DNA of 64,000 bases from Deltaproteobacteria bacterium (GTDB lineage: Bacteria; Desulfobacterota; Binatia; Binatales; Binataceae): the NCBI GenBank assembly GCA_019237115.1, contig JAFAHS010000380.1:1-64000 (forward strand), given 5' to 3'. Numbering within the stretch: the stretch's first letter is position 1; every line of letters starts with the position of its first letter. Below the pieces are notes generated by a model. That model was not told where the DNA came from and did no database searches. It was given only the letters and a program-made list of their open reading frames with translations. Positions 16,758 to 25,900 of the stretch are shown here, piece by piece. Both the position numbers and the translations under genes were made by a program.

Positions 16758-17831
16758 CTAGACCAGTTCCAGCGGGAAATCGCCGCGCGGTTCGACGCGG
16801 CCGACGATGGCAGCGTCGGTGCATCCCGCTTTGTGCAGTTCAGCGAGCATCGCGACGGATTGCGACCCAGGTACCGAAATCAACAATCCGCCCGAGGTTT
16901 GCGGGTCGAAAGCCAGCGAGACCATCTCCTCGGACACTTCGTCGGAGATTTTTACGTGCGGCGCGTAGTACTCACGATTGCGGGTACCGCCGCCCGGAAT
17001 CATTCCGGCGCGCACCTGTTCCAGCGCGCCCTGCAGCAGCGGGAGGTCCGATTCCTCGAAAACCAGGGTGACCTTGCTGCCGTCGGCCATCTTGAAAGCA
17101 TGGCCCATGAGCCCGAAGCCGGTCACGTCGGTGGCCGCGTGCACCTCGTGATTCAGCATGATGGTCGCGGCACCCGCATTAAGCTGCACCATGGAGTTGA
17201 CGGCGCTGGTGTAATGCTCCGGGTTGAGCGCGTCGCGTTTGAACGCGGTCATCAGGACCCCGGTGCCCAGGGCCTTGGTCAGGAGCAGCGCGTCGCCTAC
17301 CCGGGCGCCAACGTTGCGCACTATCCGGCGCGGATCGATCACGCCGGTCACCGCCATCCCGAACTTGACCTCGTCGTCAGCGACGCTGTGCCCACCCACC
17401 ACGACCACGCCCGCTTCGCGTGCCCTCTCGGAACCTCCGCGCAAAACCTCGACCAGGAGCTCGCGGGGCAGTCCCGCCTGCGGCCAGCACACGATGTTCA
17501 AGGCACTCACCGGCCGCCCGCCCATCGCGTAGACATCGGAGAGCGCGTTGGCCGCAGAAATCTGTCCGTAGGTGTAGGGGTCGTCGACGAGCGGCGTGAA
17601 GAAATCGACGGTACTGACTATGGCCAGGTCGTCGCGCAGACGAAACACTCCGGCGTCGTCGCCGGTGGAGATGCCGACGAGCAAATCAGGATGGCTCGGC
17701 AGGTCAAGCCGCGCCAGTACGTCCGCAAGGTCCGCCGGACCGAGCTTGCCGGCTCAACCCGCGGCCTTGCAGCGTGCCGTCAGGCGCACCAATTCCGTGC
17801 GCGACGGATTGTTGTCCTTGTCACTCGACAT
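16758..17831 (-). CDS. selD: Selenide, water dikinase, selenoprotein with Sec26 read from TGA
   Basis: SelD makes selenophosphate from selenide and ATP. A plain translation starts only at 17684, losing the catalytic loop. In the same frame an ATG at 17831 opens MSSDKDNNPSRTELVRL, then TARCKAAG-TGA-AGKLGPADLADVL; the TGA (17756-17754) aligns with catalytic Cys17 of E. coli SelD, with Lys29 in the position of Lys20. The protein continues without break into VGISTGDDAGVFRL and the AIRS/PurM-like ATP domains (VSTVDFFTPLVDDPYTYG, ALNIVCWPQ, GFGLMGHA). Length is 357 residues with Sec, close to the family norm. A hairpin follows the TGA. It lies 34 bases after selB. Confidence 0.9.
17726..17756 (-). 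promoter_or_regulatory. Candidate bacterial SECIS at the selD TGA codon
   Basis: Directly 3' of the TGA two alternative RNA hairpins can form: GCCGG/CCGGC with a ten-base loop, or GGUCC/GGACC with loop GGC extended by CAA/UUG over a bulge. The second puts the apical loop about 17 bases after UGA, within the usual bacterial range. SelB would bind here. Position and context fit, but SECIS sequences are loosely conserved. Confidence 0.6.
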
Positions 17832-17865
17832 TACTCTGCCATTTTCGCCCATCGAGAACCCCAAG

Positions 17866-19797
17866 TCAGCCGGTGCGAGCGCGCAGCCGCCGCTGGTCCC
17901 CGACGCGAGTCGTCACCCCACTGTGGTCAAAATAGTCCAGCAACGCGATCGCAAACTTGCGCGATGCGCCCAGCAGATCGCGGTAAATCGCGGCGGTGAT
18001 TTCGCCATGGGTGCCCAGATAGTCGACCAGTCGCGAGCGGGCCGCATCGAGGGCAGTTCGGCCGAAGTAAAGGTCCGTCGCAATCTTGACCACTCGCCCC
18101 TCGCGTTCCATCGCGGCGAGCACGGTGCGGAGTTGCGCCGCGCCCCCGGGCGCCAGTCCCAGGAGTTCGGCCAGCTGCTTCAAATCAGGCGGTTGAAACT
18201 CCGCGCGACCGAGCGCCGCTTCGACCCGCGCGCCGAGCTCTCCCGCGTCACCGCCCAGTTTGACCTTGTGACTCTTGAGGCGCAGCAGGCTCTCTTCGCG
18301 AACGAGCTCGGTCTCGCGCCCGATACGGTCGACGATCGCGCGAAACGCGCGCGCGCTTACTTCATAGGGCAATCGCGTGCGCAGCGATTCCATTTCAAGT
18401 CCGGCAGAGAGCGGCGCCTCCCGATGATGCGCGCCCAGCGCCGCGAGGGTGAATTTTTTAAGCTCCTCCCACTTGGAGCGGGTGGTGAAACCTTCCTCAT
18501 CGCCCATCGAGAGCTTGATAAACCGGGCGTCGGATAGCACACCTTCGATCTCCCCGAGCGGACGATTCATCAGGCAGGCGAGGCGGCCGGCCGGCAGGGC
18601 GAGACTTTCCTGGAGATTGAGCAGCGCCTCAACCGCCTCCGCGCCCAGCGCTGCGCGGACGATGGCCAGACGGTCGCGGTATGCAGCCAGCGGCTTGCGC
18701 GAGCGGCGCGCGATAGGGTTGAGCACGATGCCGCCGCCGAGGGTGCGGACATTGGTTTCATCGCGAATGACGAACCGATCGCCGAACAACAGCACCGCCG
18801 GTTGCTCGGCGACGATTTGCACCAGCCCGCGTTCCTTGGGCGCCAACTCGTCGCGCTCCTCGAGCAGAATCACGCGACCCAGGATTTCGCTGGTCCCGAC
18901 AAACACGCGCAGGCGCGAATGGTTCCTGAGCGGGCGCCTGGCAGCAGGACGAATCTCCAGCCACGCGTCGAAGCGCGAGGTCGTGAAGTCCAGCCGGTCA
19001 TCGGCCAGCACCTGCCCGCGTCGTAGTTCCAGCCGTTCCGTCCCGGTAAGGTTCAGCGCCACCCGCTGGCAGCGTCCCGCGCTGGGTACCGACTCTGAAT
19101 GGACCTGAACTCCGCGCACGCGGACCTCTTCGCCGCCGGGCAGTACGCGCAACTTCTGCCCGACGCGGACCTCCGCGCCCATCGCGGTGCCGGTTACGAT
19201 GGTGCCGTGGCCCTTGATTGTAAAGGCGCGGTCCAGCGGCAGGCGAAAGACCCCGGTTGCGCGGCGCGCATCGAAGCCAACCAGCTGACGGGCAATCTCG
19301 CCTCGAAGCTCCTCGAGTCCCGCGCCGGTAACCGACGAGACCGCGATGGTCGGCGCGACGGCCAGCTGGGTACCATCCGCCAGCAGCTCGATTTCGTCGC
19401 GTACTTCCTCGAGTCTGTCCGCACTTACCAGGTCGGCCTTGGTGACCACGAAGATACCGCGGCTCACGCCGAGCAGGTGGAGGATGTCGAGATGCTCCTC
19501 GCTCTGCGGCATGACGCCGTCGTCGGCAGCCACCGTAAAAAGGACCAGGTCGATTCCATGGGCACCTGCGAGCATGTTGCGGATGAACCGTTCGTGCCCG
19601 GGTACGTCGACCACTCCCGCACGGGTGCCGTCCGGGAGCGTGAAGAAGGCGAACCCGAGATCGATTGAAATTCCGCGCTCTTGCTCTTCCTTGAGGCGAT
19701 CGGTCTCCTGCCCGGTAAGCGCGCGAATGAGGGCGGTCTTGCCATGGTCGATGTGACCGGCAGTGCCGATGATCGCGTGCGCCACGGCTGATGGCAT
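17866..19797 (-). CDS. selB: Selenocysteine-specific translation elongation factor SelB
   Basis: 643 residues. The N-terminal GTPase domain has [14 protein letters not shown] (P-loop, residues 11-24), [12 protein letters not shown] (switch I region), DVPGHERFI (G3) and TKAD (G4), diagnostic for SelB rather than EF-Tu (lack of an EF-Tu C-terminal signature, IDLGFA motif). Domains II and III follow, then a C-terminal half of winged helices ending [21 protein letters not shown], which binds SECIS RNA. It delivers Sec-tRNA to UGA codons. Its gene precedes selD by 34 bases in the same orientation, so both are probably cotranscribed. No selA or selC was found in the window. Confidence 0.95.
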   Translation of the reverse strand: MPSAVAHAIIGTAGHIDHGKTALIRALTGQETDRLKEEQERGISIDLGFAFFTLPDGTRAGVVDVPGHERFIRNMLAGAHGIDLVLFTVAADDGVMPQSEEHLDILHLLGVSRGIFVVTKADLVSADRLEEVRDEIELLADGTQLAVAPTIAVSSVTGAGLEELRGEIARQLVGFDARRATGVFRLPLDRAFTIKGHGTIVTGTAMGAEVRVGQKLRVLPGGEEVRVRGVQVHSESVPSAGRCQRVALNLTGTERLELRRGQVLADDRLDFTTSRFDAWLEIRPAARRPLRNHSRLRVFVGTSEILGRVILLEERDELAPKERGLVQIVAEQPAVLLFGDRFVIRDETNVRTLGGGIVLNPIARRSRKPLAAYRDRLAIVRAALGAEAVEALLNLQESLALPAGRLACLMNRPLGEIEGVLSDARFIKLSMGDEEGFTTRSKWEELKKFTLAALGAHHREAPLSAGLEMESLRTRLPYEVSARAFRAIVDRIGRETELVREESLLRLKSHKVKLGGDAGELGARVEAALGRAEFQPPDLKQLAELLGLAPGGAAQLRTVLAAMEREGRVVKIATDLYFGRTALDAARSRLVDYLGTHGEITAAIYRDLLGASRKFAIALLDYFDHSGVTTRVGDQRRLRARTG

Positions 19798-19993
19798 CGA
19801 GTGGAGCTTATCGCGGCCGACCGAATTGGAAAAATGGTCGTGCTCGTCAGGCGTACAACTCGCAACCGCGTTCCCGCCCGAAGGGAAGCGTTTCGAAAGG
19901 TGCCCGCACAGTAAGTTTCTGCCGCCGCGAGTCCATCGAGACCCCGGTGCTTCGCGCTCTGCATTGGTTCGGTTTGAAGGTGGAAGCGTGGCG

Positions 19994-20257
19994 CTAATCG
20001 TCGAGCCTCATCCCCAGAGACAACCTCAGGTCAGCGAGGATCGCTTTGATCTCATTGAGCGACTTGCGGCCGAAGTTATTGATCTCCAGGAGCTCTTGTT
20101 CAGTGCACTGCACCAGCTCGCCGAGATATTTTATATCGGCGTTCTGTAGTCCCCGAAACGTACGCAGCGAGAGCGCCAATCCCTCGACCGGGCGAAGGAA
20201 GATCTGATTTATTCGCATAAATGGGATCTTTATCCGCAAACCAGTTATCTCTGGCAA
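19994..20257 (-). CDS. Stand-alone RNA polymerase alpha C-terminal domain protein
   Basis: 87 residues from TTG 20257, or 74 from ATG 20218 (MRINQIFLRPVEGL). The sequence RPVEGLALSLRTFRGLQNADIKYLGELVQCTEQELLEINNFGRKSLNEIKAILADLRLSLGM, broken here only for description, is a near-canonical alpha-CTD with its helix-hairpin-helix NFGRKSLNEIK. No alpha N-terminal domain is attached. Alpha-CTD binds UP-element DNA and activators; a free copy could act as a decoy or DNA-binding partner. It lies upstream of selB on the same strand with a 196-base gap, so it may have its own promoter. Start choice is uncertain. Confidence 0.8.
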   Translation of the reverse strand: MPEITGLRIKIPFMRINQIFLRPVEGLALSLRTFRGLQNADIKYLGELVQCTEQELLEINNFGRKSLNEIKAILADLRLSLGMRLDD

Positions 20258-20320
20258 ACAGTCGTACCGCCCCCGCGCTCAGAGTCCTTCGCCTGTGATC
20301 TTCGAACCGTGTAGACTTCG

Positions 20321-21388
20321 GTGTTTCGAGGTGGTTCCTGCTTGAAGACCGGAATTATCGGCGCGCGAGGGGCAGGCAAATCGACGGTCTTTCATGCGCT
20401 GACCGGATTGGCGCCAATCCCGGGAACGGCAGATGGCAAAGCCCGCGCGCGGCCCGGACAGATCAAGGTTGCCGATCCACGGCTGGATTTTCTGGAAACA
20501 GCCTACGGGTCCAAAAAGAAGGTTCCGGTCGAGCTTACCGTGCTCGACTTCGCGCCGAATCCGAAAGAACAGAAGGAAGGCGCCGCGCTCGACGTGAGCC
20601 TGATTCCTCTGATTCGCGACCTCGACGCGCTGCTCATCGTCATCCCGCAATTTGGCGGGCTCAGTCGTGAGCTCGCGCCGACCGTCGAGCGGATCGAGAG
20701 TGAGCTGGTGTTCGCCGATTTCGATCAGGCCGAGCGCCGGATGGAGCGGATCAAGAAGGACCGCAGTGCGAGCGATTTTGAAAAAGCCGCGCTGGAGAAA
20801 GTCATCAAGTGGCTGGAAGATGGAAAGCCGCTTCGGCTCATGGAGCTCTCCGCCCAGGAGCTGCAGACCTTTTCCAGCTTCGGCTTTCTGTCCCGCAAGC
20901 CGGCGCTCGCCGTCGTAAACTGCGAGATGGAAGCGGCGGCCTCCGCGCTCACCAACGCCGAACTCGACGTCATCCACTCAGGCGGCCTCGAGGTGTTCCG
21001 CCTGGCCGCCGCTTTCGAGTCGGAGCTATGGGAGCTGGACGCGGCCGGGCAAAGCGAGATGCTCCGAGAAGCCGGCCTGGAGGCGCCGGCGCGCGATCGT
21101 TTGATCACGGCGCTGTACGAGCACCTGGGTTTGATAACCTTCTACACCGCGGGCGAGCCGGAGGCGCATGGTTGGTCGCTGCGGCGCGGAGAAACCGCGC
21201 TGGAGGCTGCCGCGGAAATTCACAGTGACATCGCACGCGGATTCATCCGCGCCGAAGTGGTCAGCTACGAAGACTTCGCGGCGCTCAAGTCGGATGCCAG
21301 GGTCAAGGAGGCGGGCAAGCTGCGGCTGGAGGGCAAGGACTACGTGATGCGCGATGGCGACATTATTCACATTCGCTTCAAAGTCTAG
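20321..21388 (+). CDS. YchF-like (OBG-family) nucleotide-binding protein, divergent
   Basis: 355 residues, GTG 20321 or TTG 20342 as start. P-loop GARGAGKST near the N-terminus, a long coiled helical insertion (FADFDQAERRMERIKKDRSASDFEKAALEKVIKWLEDGKPLRLMELS region) as in YchF, the YchF-like LGLITFYTAGEPEAHGWSLRRGETALEAA and a C-terminal TGS domain ending YVMRDGDIIHIRFKV. However G3 is VLDFAPN instead of DIAGL, so the DxxG glycine is gone, and the nucleotide-specificity motif is NCEM. It probably binds nucleotide but may hydrolyse it differently from true YchF. Divergently oriented to the alpha-CTD gene. Confidence 0.85.
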   Translation: MFRGGSCLKTGIIGARGAGKSTVFHALTGLAPIPGTADGKARARPGQIKVADPRLDFLETAYGSKKKVPVELTVLDFAPNPKEQKEGAALDVSLIPLIRDLDALLIVIPQFGGLSRELAPTVERIESELVFADFDQAERRMERIKKDRSASDFEKAALEKVIKWLEDGKPLRLMELSAQELQTFSSFGFLSRKPALAVVNCEMEAAASALTNAELDVIHSGGLEVFRLAAAFESELWELDAAGQSEMLREAGLEAPARDRLITALYEHLGLITFYTAGEPEAHGWSLRRGETALEAAAEIHSDIARGFIRAEVVSYEDFAALKSDARVKEAGKLRLEGKDYVMRDGDIIHIRFKV

Positions 21389-21521
21389 CCTTAAGCCGGT
21401 CCGCCGCCCTGACCTTTTCGCAGCAACGGCTCAAAAAGCCGCGGGCCGGTTCCCCTGACCATCATTGAAAAGACTCACGCGGGTCTGATTTAACCTCTGT
21501 TGTGCACTGCGGGCGGGGCGC

Positions 21522-23663
21522 ATGGCGTGGCGTCGCGACCCTGCGGGCCGACACCACATGAACGAGCAGGTCACCCGACAGATCCTCTGGAACATCCCGG
21601 TCCCCTTCATCGTCCTGATGTACGCGCTGCTGGTCGTACTGTTCGCCTGCTACGCCTGGGTGGCGATCAAGTGGTTCAGGATGATCCGGCTGGGGGCCGC
21701 CGAGAATCGCCTCGACCAGCTTCCACAGCGGGTCTTTCTGGCGCTGCGCGATGCGTTTGGCCAGGGCTACGTGGTGCGCGAGTCGTGGGGCTGGATGCAC
21801 TATGCGTTCTACGTCGGCTTCGTGGGATTATTCATCGGCACCACCATTGTTCTGATCAACAGCGATCTCCGTGAATTGCTCGCGCTGTTCGGGCTGAATC
21901 TCTACTTCTACTACGGCGACTTTTACCTGGTGTTTAAAGCCGCCATGGACACCTTCTTCCTGATGCTGATCCTGGGGGTGCTGGCCGAGGGCGCGCGACG
22001 GCGGGTTCGCAAGCCGAGCCTCCTTAGTCCGACGCCGCCCGAGAAGGTCAACCACAACCTGGAGAATCGGCTCGGCTACTGGTTCCCGATGTCGATGATG
22101 GTGCTGGTCGCGATTACCGGCCTGATGCTGGAAGGCGCCCGCATCAACGCGGCCAATCCGCAGTTTACCGAATGGGCCTACGTGGGTCGCATCATCGCAA
22201 GAATCGAGGGCGGGCTGGGCGCGGGCGCGACCTACCATCGATGGCTCTGGATGGTGCACGTGTTGCTGGTCTATGTGCTGCTGGCGTGTTTCGCGTTCAC
22301 CAAGCTGCGGCACCTGGTTTTGGGGCCGCTGAACCTGTTCTTCCGCAACCTCGGTCCGCGCGGCCGCCTGGCGCCCATCAAGGATTTCGAGAATGCCGAG
22401 AGCTTCGGCGTGTCCCAGGTGGAGCAGTATACCTGGAAGCAATTGCTGGACATGTCGGCGTGTCTCGAATGCGGGCGTTGCACGATCAATTGCCCGACCG
22501 TGAACACCGGCAAGGTACTAAACCCGAAATTTTTGGTTATCGAGCAGCGCGAGCACCTGCTGCAAAAGGCCCCCACCCTGCTCGCCGCACGGGCGGCGAC
22601 GGCTAACGGCAGCGGCGCCGAGGCACCGGCATGGAGCGGCCCCGACATGATTACCGAGGTCGCCACGGAAGCCGCGGTATGGGGTTGCACCTCTTGTGGA
22701 TGGTGCGAAGAAGGATGCCCGGTCGGGATCGAGCATATCCAGCGCATCGTCGATATGCGTCGCTACCAGGTGTTGATGGAGAGCAAGTTCCCGACCGAAG
22801 TGACCAGCGCGTTCAAGGGAATCGAAAACCAGGGCAACCCGTGGGGGCTGGCGGCCGAGAAGCGGGCCGACTGGGCGCAGGGCCTGGAGATTCCGGAGCT
22901 GGCGGAGGTCGAGAACCCGGCCGACCTGGACGTGCTGTACTGGGTGGGGTGCGCGGGATCGTACGACGAGCGTAATCAAAGGGTGTCGCGGGCGTTTGCC
23001 TCGCTGATGAAACAGGCGGGAGTCCGGTTCGGAATTCTCGGCAAAGAGGAGATGTGCACGGGAGACCCGGCGCGGCGGCTCGGCAATGAGTACCTGTATG
23101 CCACCGTGGTACAGCAGAATGTGGAGACCTTAAATCGTTACAAGCCGCGGCGCATCGTGACGCAGTGCCCACATTGTTTTCACAATCTCAAGAACGAGTA
23201 TCCGGATTTCGGCGGTGACTACAACGTCATGCACGAGGCGGAATTTTTTGCCGAGCTGGTGGGCGCGGGGCGCCTTAAACCCAAGGAAGTGTTGCGCGCG
23301 CGGGTAACCTACCACGATCCCTGCTACATGGCACGACACAATCGCCAATGGGATGGCGCGCGCGAGGCACTGCGCGCGATTCCCGGCGCGGAAGTGGCGG
23401 AGGTCGACCAGTCGAAGAATCGCACCTTCTGCTGCGGCGCGGGGGGCGGGTGCTTCTGGAAGGAAGAACACGAGGGGACCCGCATCAATCAGAAGCGCTT
23501 CGATCAGCTAAGTGAGGCAAAACCGGAGTGCATCGCGGTGGGATGCCCGTTCTGCATGACCATGATCGAGGATGCGGTGAAATCACGTTCGCTGGAAGAA
23601 TCGGTGCGGGTGCGCGACCTGGCCGAGCTCATGGCCGAGGCAACCGGGGTGCAAAAGAAGTAA
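21522..23663 (+). CDS. HdrD/FadF-like (Fe-S)-binding ETF:quinone oxidoreductase
   Basis: 713 residues (ATG 21558 is an alternative start). The N-terminal 280 residues have about five to six transmembrane helices resembling nitrate-reductase gamma (haem b) subunits. Then two [4Fe-4S] motifs, CLECGRCTINCP (about 314) and CTSCGWCEEGCP (about 389), and two cysteine-rich CCG domains including HDPCYMARH and FCCGAGGGCFW (about 637). This architecture is that of the membrane ETF:menaquinone oxidoreductases that take electrons from EtfAB to the quinone pool. EtfAB are encoded at 36618-38411, so both halves of the route are present though not clustered. Confidence 0.88.
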   Translation: MAWRRDPAGRHHMNEQVTRQILWNIPVPFIVLMYALLVVLFACYAWVAIKWFRMIRLGAAENRLDQLPQRVFLALRDAFGQGYVVRESWGWMHYAFYVGFVGLFIGTTIVLINSDLRELLALFGLNLYFYYGDFYLVFKAAMDTFFLMLILGVLAEGARRRVRKPSLLSPTPPEKVNHNLENRLGYWFPMSMMVLVAITGLMLEGARINAANPQFTEWAYVGRIIARIEGGLGAGATYHRWLWMVHVLLVYVLLACFAFTKLRHLVLGPLNLFFRNLGPRGRLAPIKDFENAESFGVSQVEQYTWKQLLDMSACLECGRCTINCPTVNTGKVLNPKFLVIEQREHLLQKAPTLLAARAATANGSGAEAPAWSGPDMITEVATEAAVWGCTSCGWCEEGCPVGIEHIQRIVDMRRYQVLMESKFPTEVTSAFKGIENQGNPWGLAAEKRADWAQGLEIPELAEVENPADLDVLYWVGCAGSYDERNQRVSRAFASLMKQAGVRFGILGKEEMCTGDPARRLGNEYLYATVVQQNVETLNRYKPRRIVTQCPHCFHNLKNEYPDFGGDYNVMHEAEFFAELVGAGRLKPKEVLRARVTYHDPCYMARHNRQWDGAREALRAIPGAEVAEVDQSKNRTFCCGAGGGCFWKEEHEGTRINQKRFDQLSEAKPECIAVGCPFCMTMIEDAVKSRSLEESVRVRDLAELMAEATGVQKK

Positions 23664-23737
23664 GCGGACCGACAAACATCCGGGGCTTGCGCGCAGATGA
23701 GTCCGTCCGATTCTGCGAAAGCCGCCGAGACATTCCG

Positions 23738-24553
23738 ATGGCTGTGGAACTTCATCCTTACAATCACGGGTTTGAGTGGACCTCGGTGCGAGGGCCGTTT
23801 CGGCGCATCACGCAGGCGCAAGCGGACTCGTTCAACCGGCGCGGGTTTTTCGTATTGGAGGACGCGCTCGACTCGGAGATGATCGCCCGCGCGGTCGACG
23901 CCATCCGGCCGTGGGAAGCGAAGGTGGAAGCGTCGCTTCGGGCGGCCCCTGGCCGGCGGATGTTTATCGCCGAGGCCGAGGGAATCAGCTTCACGGTCCA
24001 TCTGGTGAAGCGCTCGCAGGTGCTGCGCGAGCTTTCGGCGGCTCCGGTTTTCGTGGACCTGTGCCGCGACTTGATCGGTCCCGACGTGCGCCTTTATTGG
24101 GACCAGGCGGTCTACAAAAAGCCCGAGTACGAGAAGCCGTTCCCGTGGCACCAGGACAACGGCTACACCTATGTCGAGCCGCAGGCGTATCTGACCTGCT
24201 GGGTCGCGTTGACCGATGCGACGGAACGCAACGGGTGCCCGTGGGTAGTGCCGGGTGGGCATCTGCGGGGAACTCTGAAGCATCACTTAAGCGAGCTCGG
24301 ATGGGTGTGCCGTGACGAGGATGGGCCGGAAGCTCTTGCGGCACCGGTGCGCGCCGGGGGTGCGGTGGTGTTCTCTTCGCTGATGCCGCATCGAACCGGA
24401 CCCAACCTCACCCAGGAGGTACGGCAGGCGTACATCCTGCAATATGCGCCCGACGGGGCACGCGTCGTGGAATCCAACGCGCCGTGTAACGCGCCTGACC
24501 GCCAATACTTTGTGGTGCGCGGCGGCGCGCGTGTCGCGCCCCCACCGCTCTGA
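23738..24553 (+). CDS. Phytanoyl-CoA dioxygenase (PhyH) family Fe(II)/2-oxoglutarate oxygenase
   Basis: 271 residues from ATG 23738; the frame is open back into the previous gene but coding likeness starts here. The double-stranded beta-helix iron triad is visible: His138 and Asp140 in PWHQDNGYTY and His218 in LMPHRTGPN, with a following Arg in the 2-oxoglutarate-binding position (EVRQAYILQY). These enzymes hydroxylate acyl-CoAs, lipids or small natural products. It follows the ETF:quinone oxidoreductase by 74 bases on the same strand. Substrate undetermined. Confidence 0.88.
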   Translation: MAVELHPYNHGFEWTSVRGPFRRITQAQADSFNRRGFFVLEDALDSEMIARAVDAIRPWEAKVEASLRAAPGRRMFIAEAEGISFTVHLVKRSQVLRELSAAPVFVDLCRDLIGPDVRLYWDQAVYKKPEYEKPFPWHQDNGYTYVEPQAYLTCWVALTDATERNGCPWVVPGGHLRGTLKHHLSELGWVCRDEDGPEALAAPVRAGGAVVFSSLMPHRTGPNLTQEVRQAYILQYAPDGARVVESNAPCNAPDRQYFVVRGGARVAPPPL

Positions 24554-24625
24554 TCGTGATATCCGCGGCCTGCGGTTTCCGGGAACCCGGGCGCCACCCC
24601 GCCTGGGTTGAGTTTAAGCCGCGGG

Positions 24626-25588
24626 TTATTTCTTCAGATCCGCAAGAAACTCCAGCACTGCCTCGTTTACTTCGAGCGGCTTCTCCTGTTGGGTCCAATG
24701 CCCGGCGCCCTTGACCAGTACCGTTTTGCGCAGGTTGGGGACCCATTCCTTCATGCCCTCGGCCATCTCCGGGCGCAGGACTACATCGAGCTCGGCGGTG
24801 ATCATCAGCGCCGGCTGATTGATGCGCTGTGGAAGGCCCGCGCTGTCTTCCCAGTTCTGGTCGATATTGCGGTACCAATTGAGACCGCCGCGAAAGCCGC
24901 TTTTCGTGAACGCGCGCACGAATACCTCGAAATCCTCGTCGGTAAGAAATTTCCCGTGCGGACGGTCGGGCATGCGGTCGAGAATGCTTCCGCCGGCGGC
25001 GCCAAACACGCCGGGCGGCGCCGCGCGCATGGCGGCGGGATCAATTTTGGGCGGGTCCTGGTAGAAGCCGCGCAGCGTGCGCTTCACATCGCGCTCAAGT
25101 TCGGCTTCCGCAACCCCAGGGGTCTGGAAATAAAGTACGTAGTGAAAATTGTCCCCGGCCCTCTGGCGCATCAGGTCGGTTGGTTTCGACGCGCCGCGCG
25201 GCAGGAAGGGCGTGTTGATGCCGATGACGCGCTGGATGCGGTCCGGATACATGAGCGCTGCGTTCCACGCAGTCATCCCGCCCCAGTCGTGACCCACGAT
25301 GTTGCAGGTTGGGAGGTTCAGCGCGTCGAGCATCCCGATGATGTCGGCGGTTATCAGCTTCTGGCTGTACGCGGCGATCGGCTCCGGACAATCGGTCTCG
25401 CCATAGCCGCGCTGGTCGGGTGCGATGGCGCGGAAACCCGCCTCGGCGAGCGCTTTAATCTGATGCCGCCACGAATACCAGACTTCCGGAAAGCCGTGGC
25501 ACAGCACGACCGGGATACCCTGCCCGGACTCGGCTACATGCATTTTGATTCCGTTGGTCTTTACCGAGTAATGCGTAATTTCGGGCAT
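24626..25588 (-). CDS. Alpha/beta hydrolase, epoxide-hydrolase-like (copy 1)
   Basis: 320 residues from ATG 25588, preceded by a strong GGAGGGAGG sequence. Oxyanion motif CHGFPEVWYSWRHQI, nucleophile elbow GHDWGGMT with Asp (epoxide hydrolase/haloalkane dehalogenase type rather than Ser esterase), cap domain with a conserved Tyr-rich region, and catalytic His in AGHWTQQEKP. The SWRHQ plus GHDWG combination is typical of soluble epoxide hydrolases. A paralogue lies at 35462. Likely hydrates epoxides formed in hydrocarbon or lipid oxidation. Confidence 0.88.
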   Translation of the reverse strand: MPEITHYSVKTNGIKMHVAESGQGIPVVLCHGFPEVWYSWRHQIKALAEAGFRAIAPDQRGYGETDCPEPIAAYSQKLITADIIGMLDALNLPTCNIVGHDWGGMTAWNAALMYPDRIQRVIGINTPFLPRGASKPTDLMRQRAGDNFHYVLYFQTPGVAEAELERDVKRTLRGFYQDPPKIDPAAMRAAPPGVFGAAGGSILDRMPDRPHGKFLTDEDFEVFVRAFTKSGFRGGLNWYRNIDQNWEDSAGLPQRINQPALMITAELDVVLRPEMAEGMKEWVPNLRKTVLVKGAGHWTQQEKPLEVNEAVLEFLADLKK

Positions 25589-25900
25589 TTCGGACCTCCC
25601 TCCTCGCCGGCCACCCAAATCATGCGTAAATCAGACGCGTGAGACCAGCCTGGTCGGCTCCGTAATCTTGAGAGTCGGTCCTGATTGGGTTCAACCAAAA
25701 GTACAATCACGCGAGGCTGCGCGGCTCCGACACCTTCCGGACAGAACACCTGAAGGAAAGACTCTTCTTCTGCGTTGCCGTGCTGGCGTTGGCGCAAATA
25801 GACATTGTGGATTCACCACGGTTTGACATTCCGCGGCCACCCGCCTTATGTTCGAATGCTAATCCCAAAATACCATCGAAGAAGGGCGGAGGTGCCCACC
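25589..25900. other. Divergent intergenic region with promoter
   Basis: 312 bases between the divergent hydrolase and ferritin-like genes. Apart from the hydrolase ribosome-binding sequence and the TTGACA/TATGTT promoter near 25823-25852 for the ferritin-like gene, I see no gene, repeat or clear operator. Confidence 0.5.
25823..25852 (+). promoter_or_regulatory. Sigma-70-type promoter for the ferritin-like gene
   Basis: TTGACA at 25823-25828 is a perfect -35 box; TATGTT at 25847-25852 is a fair -10 box with an 18-base spacer. The gene starts at 25901 behind GGAGGTG. Confidence 0.55.

Noticed and set aside
19964..19993. Possible tRNA-Sec (selC) between selB and the alpha-CTD gene
   Set aside because: CTTCAAA on the minus strand looks like a Sec anticodon loop, but no pairing anticodon stem, T-arm or 8-bp acceptor stem can be found around it.
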